A stretch of DNA of 8,887 nucleotides, taken from contig JAJQCU010000351.1 in NCBI GenBank assembly GCA_021202575.1, positions 1-8,887 on the forward strand. Direction: 5' to 3'. The stretch is from Lachnospiraceae bacterium (lineage in GTDB: Bacteria > Bacillota > Clostridia > Lachnospirales > Lachnospiraceae). Position 1 is the stretch's first letter, and each line of letters begins with the position of its first letter. The position numbers and the translations under genes were made by a program. Shown one piece after another: positions 6,528-8,887 of the stretch. The notes under the pieces are model-generated. The model was not told where the DNA came from and made no database searches. It saw only the letters and a list, made by a program, of their open reading frames with translations.

Positions 6528-6986
6528 CTAATCGGCCCGCTTAATTTCAGGGATATTCACCTCCGGCATCAGCTCCCGGCTGATGATGTTCAGCACATTC
6601 TCAATCCAGTCGCACTCCTCTCTGGAAAAGCGCTCGCTCATTCTCTCCATCACCTTGTCCACATAGGCGGCGCTCACATTATAATAATCAAAGTATTTCT
6701 GCGTTGGTTCCAGGTGATATTCGCGGTGGTCCGTGGGGGACTGAACCTTATTGATATAGCCCTTTCTGACCAGGCTGTTCACCTTATAGGCGGCGTTGGG
6801 CGGCGAGATCCTCATAAAGGCGGCAAACTCATTGACCGTGGGGCTTCCCAGCGCCTGAATGGTCTCCATGGCGAAGGTTTCCACCGTGGTCAGGCTGGCC
6901 TCCCGGTTCTGAAATCTCCCGAATATTTCCTGATAAAAATGAAGTTTGAATTTGGTGTATACGTTGGTAAACGCGTCCGTCAGCAT
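6528..6986 (-). CDS. MarR-family transcriptional regulator, possibly FabT-like
   Basis: A 152-residue winged helix-turn-helix protein, the usual MarR size. Dimerisation helices flank a DNA-binding part at about 32-97: helix pair 50-64, recognition helix about 61-76 (SPPNAAYKVNSLVRKGY) and a wing with the D-x-R signature (SPTDHREYHL, 83-92). The start is ATG 6986, 4 nt after the fabZ stop, with an AGAGG site inside the fabZ end; the frame is open further upstream but that part is an out-of-frame reading of fabZ. Sitting directly behind fabF and fabZ suggests a role like Streptococcus FabT, which represses fab genes with an acylated carrier protein as co-repressor. That function is inferred from position; a regulator of unrelated genes is possible. 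Confidence 0.85.
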   Translation of the reverse strand: MLTDAFTNVYTKFKLHFYQEIFGRFQNREASLTTVETFAMETIQALGSPTVNEFAAFMRISPPNAAYKVNSLVRKGYINKVQSPTDHREYHLEPTQKYFDYYNVSAAYVDKVMERMSERFSREECDWIENVLNIISRELMPEVNIPEIKRAD

Positions 6987-6990
6987 GGAA

Positions 6991-7500
6991 TTACGCCTCT
7001 TTTCCTTCCGTTTTTTCCTTCGGCGCGGTGGAATTTTCCCCGCCCTCCTGTGCTGTGTCCGGGAACTGCTTTTCATTTTCAATGGCGAAAATCAGCTCCG
7101 CGCTGCAGGCTAACTGTCCGTCCACCGTTGCCTTACATTCTCCAAAGCCCACGGGGCCTTTCTGTCTGGTCAGCACGCACTCCATCTCCAGCACGTCACC
7201 GGGGATGACCTTGCGCTTAAATCTGGCGTTTTTTACGCCGCCGAAGAGGACGATCTTTCCCTGATTCTCCGGGACGGACAGGATGGCCACCGCTCCCACC
7301 TGGGCCATAGCCTCCAGAATCAGCGCTCCCGGCATCACATGCTCCTGTGGAAAGTGGCCGCAGAAAATCTGTTCATTGACAGAGACGCACTTGCGCCCCT
7401 TCGCCCACTTTCCCGGCTCGTAATCTGTGATCCGGTCCACCAGCGCCAGAGGATATCTGTGAGGTAAAATTTCCGCGATCTGATTGGAATTCAGTTCCAT
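6991..7500 (-). CDS. fabZ: 3-hydroxyacyl-[acyl-carrier-protein] dehydratase FabZ
   Basis: Removes water from 3-hydroxyacyl-ACP to give trans-2-enoyl-ACP in cytosolic type II fatty acid synthesis. The hotdog fold carries the family motifs: HRYPLALVD at 14-22 and GHFPQEHVMPGALILEAMAQ at 48-67, with catalytic His49 and Glu63 (Glu is typical of FabZ; FabA has Asp). At 169 residues it is about 25 longer than usual: after the fold ends near 141 there is a charged, probably disordered tail rich in Glu, Lys, Gly and Thr, without a membrane or targeting motif I recognise. The start is ATG 7500, with GGAGG inside the end of fabF; the stop lies 4 nt before the MarR gene. Confidence 0.95.
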   Translation of the reverse strand: MELNSNQIAEILPHRYPLALVDRITDYEPGKWAKGRKCVSVNEQIFCGHFPQEHVMPGALILEAMAQVGAVAILSVPENQGKIVLFGGVKNARFKRKVIPGDVLEMECVLTRQKGPVGFGECKATVDGQLACSAELIFAIENEKQFPDTAQEGGENSTAPKEKTEGKEA

Positions 7501-7504
7501 GTCC

Positions 7505-8743
7505 CTACGCCTCCCATTTCTTCATCAGAATGCTTCCATTGTGGCCGCCAAAGCCCAGGGAATTGGACATGGCGTACTTAAGCTCTGTCTTACGTCCCGC
7601 ATTGGGCACGATATCCAGGTCGCAGGCCTCATCCGGCACCTGATAGTTGATGGTGGGCGGCGCAAAGCCGTCACGCAGCGCCAGGGCGGTAATCATGGCC
7701 TCCACCGCGCCCGCCGCGCCCAGCATATGCCCGGTCATGGACTTGGTGGAGCTCATCATCAGCTTCCCTGCGTGCTCCCCGAAAGCCAGCTTTACCGCCG
7801 CGGTCTCCCCCGCGTCGTTTAAAGGGGTGGATGTCCCGTGAGCGTTGATGTAGTCCACCTGCTCCGGCTCAATGTTCCCGTCCCTGAGCGCCAGCCTCAT
7901 GGCCGCCGCCGCGCCGCTGCCGTCCGGCTTGGGAGCCGTAATGTGATAGGCATCGCAGGAAGCGCCGTAGCCCACTACCTCCGCGTAAATTTTCGCGCCC
8001 CGCTCTAAAGCGTGAGATAATTCTTCCAATAATAAGATGGCCGCGCCCTCTCCCATGACGAAGCCGTCCCTCTCCTTATCAAAGGGAATAGAGGCCCGAT
8101 TGGGATCAGCGCTCTCGCTGAGAGCCTTCATGGAGGTAAAGCAACCCACCGCCAGAGGAGTGATGGAAGCCTCCGCGCCGCCGCACAGGCATAGATCCGC
8201 ATAGCCGTCCCTTATGCTGCGGAAGGCATCGCCCACCGCGTAGGTGCCTCCGGCGCAGGCTGTCACCGGACAGCTGCACATGCCCTCGAAGCCGACCATG
8301 ATGGCAATCTGCCCCGCCGCCATATTGGTGATAACGCCCGGAACATAATGTGGAGAGACACGGTCAAATCCCCTTTTCAGTCCCCTGTTATATTCTCCCT
8401 CTGTGATCTCCTGGCCGCCGATGCCGCTGGATACAATCACACCGCAGCGCAGGGGATCCTTTTGCCCCAGATCGCCTGCATCCTCCAGTGCTTCCCTGGC
8501 CGCTGTCACCGCGAACTGAGTGAACCTGGCCATACGCTTCGCCTCCTGGCGTCCCAGAAGCGCCGCCGGGTCAAAGTCTTTGACTTCTCCCGCCAGCTTC
8601 ACCTTCCGCTCCGCCGTATCGTAAATGGTAATCGGGGCGATGCCGCACACACCATCCTGTATGGCCTGCCAGCTCTCCGGCGCGGTCAGGCCCACCGGCG
8701 TCACCGCTCCCATGCCCGTGATGACTACTCTTCTCTTTTCCAT
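7505..8743 (-). CDS. fabF: 3-oxoacyl-[acyl-carrier-protein] synthase II, FabF (KAS II)
   Basis: Condenses malonyl-ACP with the growing acyl-ACP in chain elongation. The 412-residue product is full length (Escherichia coli FabF is 413). The catalytic triad is visible: Cys163 in VTACAGGTYAVGDAF, His302 in NAHGTSTPLND, and His339 in TKSMTGHMLGAAGA, with Lys334 also present. The C-terminal gating loop is SNSLGFGGHNG (393-403, Phe398). The start is ATG 8743, opening MEKRRVVITGMGAVTPVG, with GGAGAGGG 8 nt upstream; the 28 extra in-frame codons further up do not resemble FabF. It ends 4 nt before fabZ and is the first visible gene of the fab operon segment. Confidence 0.97.
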   Translation of the reverse strand: MEKRRVVITGMGAVTPVGLTAPESWQAIQDGVCGIAPITIYDTAERKVKLAGEVKDFDPAALLGRQEAKRMARFTQFAVTAAREALEDAGDLGQKDPLRCGVIVSSGIGGQEITEGEYNRGLKRGFDRVSPHYVPGVITNMAAGQIAIMVGFEGMCSCPVTACAGGTYAVGDAFRSIRDGYADLCLCGGAEASITPLAVGCFTSMKALSESADPNRASIPFDKERDGFVMGEGAAILLLEELSHALERGAKIYAEVVGYGASCDAYHITAPKPDGSGAAAAMRLALRDGNIEPEQVDYINAHGTSTPLNDAGETAAVKLAFGEHAGKLMMSSTKSMTGHMLGAAGAVEAMITALALRDGFAPPTINYQVPDEACDLDIVPNAGRKTELKYAMSNSLGFGGHNGSILMKKWEA

Positions 8744-8887
8744 GCTGAATTCCCTCTCCATCCTTTTTCTTTTCCAGACAAATATGTCCTCTGAGGCAGA
8801 TATCACTATAAAACCGATCGTCCACACAAATCAGGCTCTCTGATGCCCATACCCTTAACCAGGCGCACCCGGCACAGTCACGAAAAT
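8744..8887 (-). other. Leader or intergenic DNA upstream of fabF
   Basis: On the minus strand one frame is open from the right edge to a TAA at 8857-8855 and would end in IFVTVPGAPG. This could be the tail of an upstream gene but is too short to recognise. The rest precedes the fabF ribosome site and shows no convincing promoter or operator; TATAGT (8788-8793 region) with CTGATT 18 nt upstream is only a weak match. Confidence 0.3.

Noticed and set aside
6447..7208. Open frame of 253 codons on the plus strand across the MarR and fabZ genes
   Set aside because: It is antisense to two well-supported genes, and its sequence has no family features.
8788..8820. Possible promoter just upstream of fabF (TATAGT with CTGATT)
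   Set aside because: The -35 has only three matches and the spacing is 18; fabF is more simply read as an internal operon gene.

Overview
The window looks like chromosomal DNA of a Gram-positive anaerobe of the class Clostridia, most likely the family Lachnospiraceae. The evidence is indirect: strong AGGAGG-type ribosome binding sites, an LplABC-type sugar importer with a membrane-bound AraC/YesN-family regulator, and type II fatty acid synthesis genes followed by a MarR-family gene. I cannot resolve the genus. Every gene I accept lies on the minus strand, so the window reads right to left.

Right part (about 8887 to 6528): the 3' end of a fatty acid synthesis operon, fabF - fabZ - marR. The genes are 4 nt apart and each has its own Shine-Dalgarno sequence. 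FabF and FabZ keep their catalytic residues. The MarR protein is a plausible FabT-like repressor of the pathway. Further fab genes probably lie beyond the right edge.

Spacer (6527 to 6148, about 380 nt): no convincing gene. It holds imperfect GGACGC repeats, an AT-only hairpin, a good extended -10 promoter pointing at the next gene, and a pair of inverted CCGGTCAGT elements, one of which touches the ribosome binding site of that gene.

Middle (6147 to 3835): a 770-residue one-component regulator with an extracytoplasmic Cache-like sensor between two membrane helices and a C-terminal AraC DNA-binding domain. It has the same architecture and size class as Bacillus YtdP/YesS. It most likely controls the transporter genes downstream of it.

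Left part (3838 to 1): a consensus SigA promoter whose -35 box contains the regulator's stop codon, a leader of about 245 nt with a terminator-like hairpin, two ABC permease genes (LplB-like, then LplC-like) and a solute-binding lipoprotein gene cut by the left edge. Together these form a CUT1-type importer for an unidentified oligosaccharide. No ATPase is encoded here, so a shared MsmX/MsmK-type ATPase elsewhere in the genome is expected. The binding protein carries a twin-arginine lipoprotein signal and a serine-rich linker built from 15-bp tandem repeats.

I do not see a wholly new system. The parts most worth checking are the regulatory DNA around the membrane-bound regulator, the Tat-type signal of the binding protein, and the tail on FabZ.
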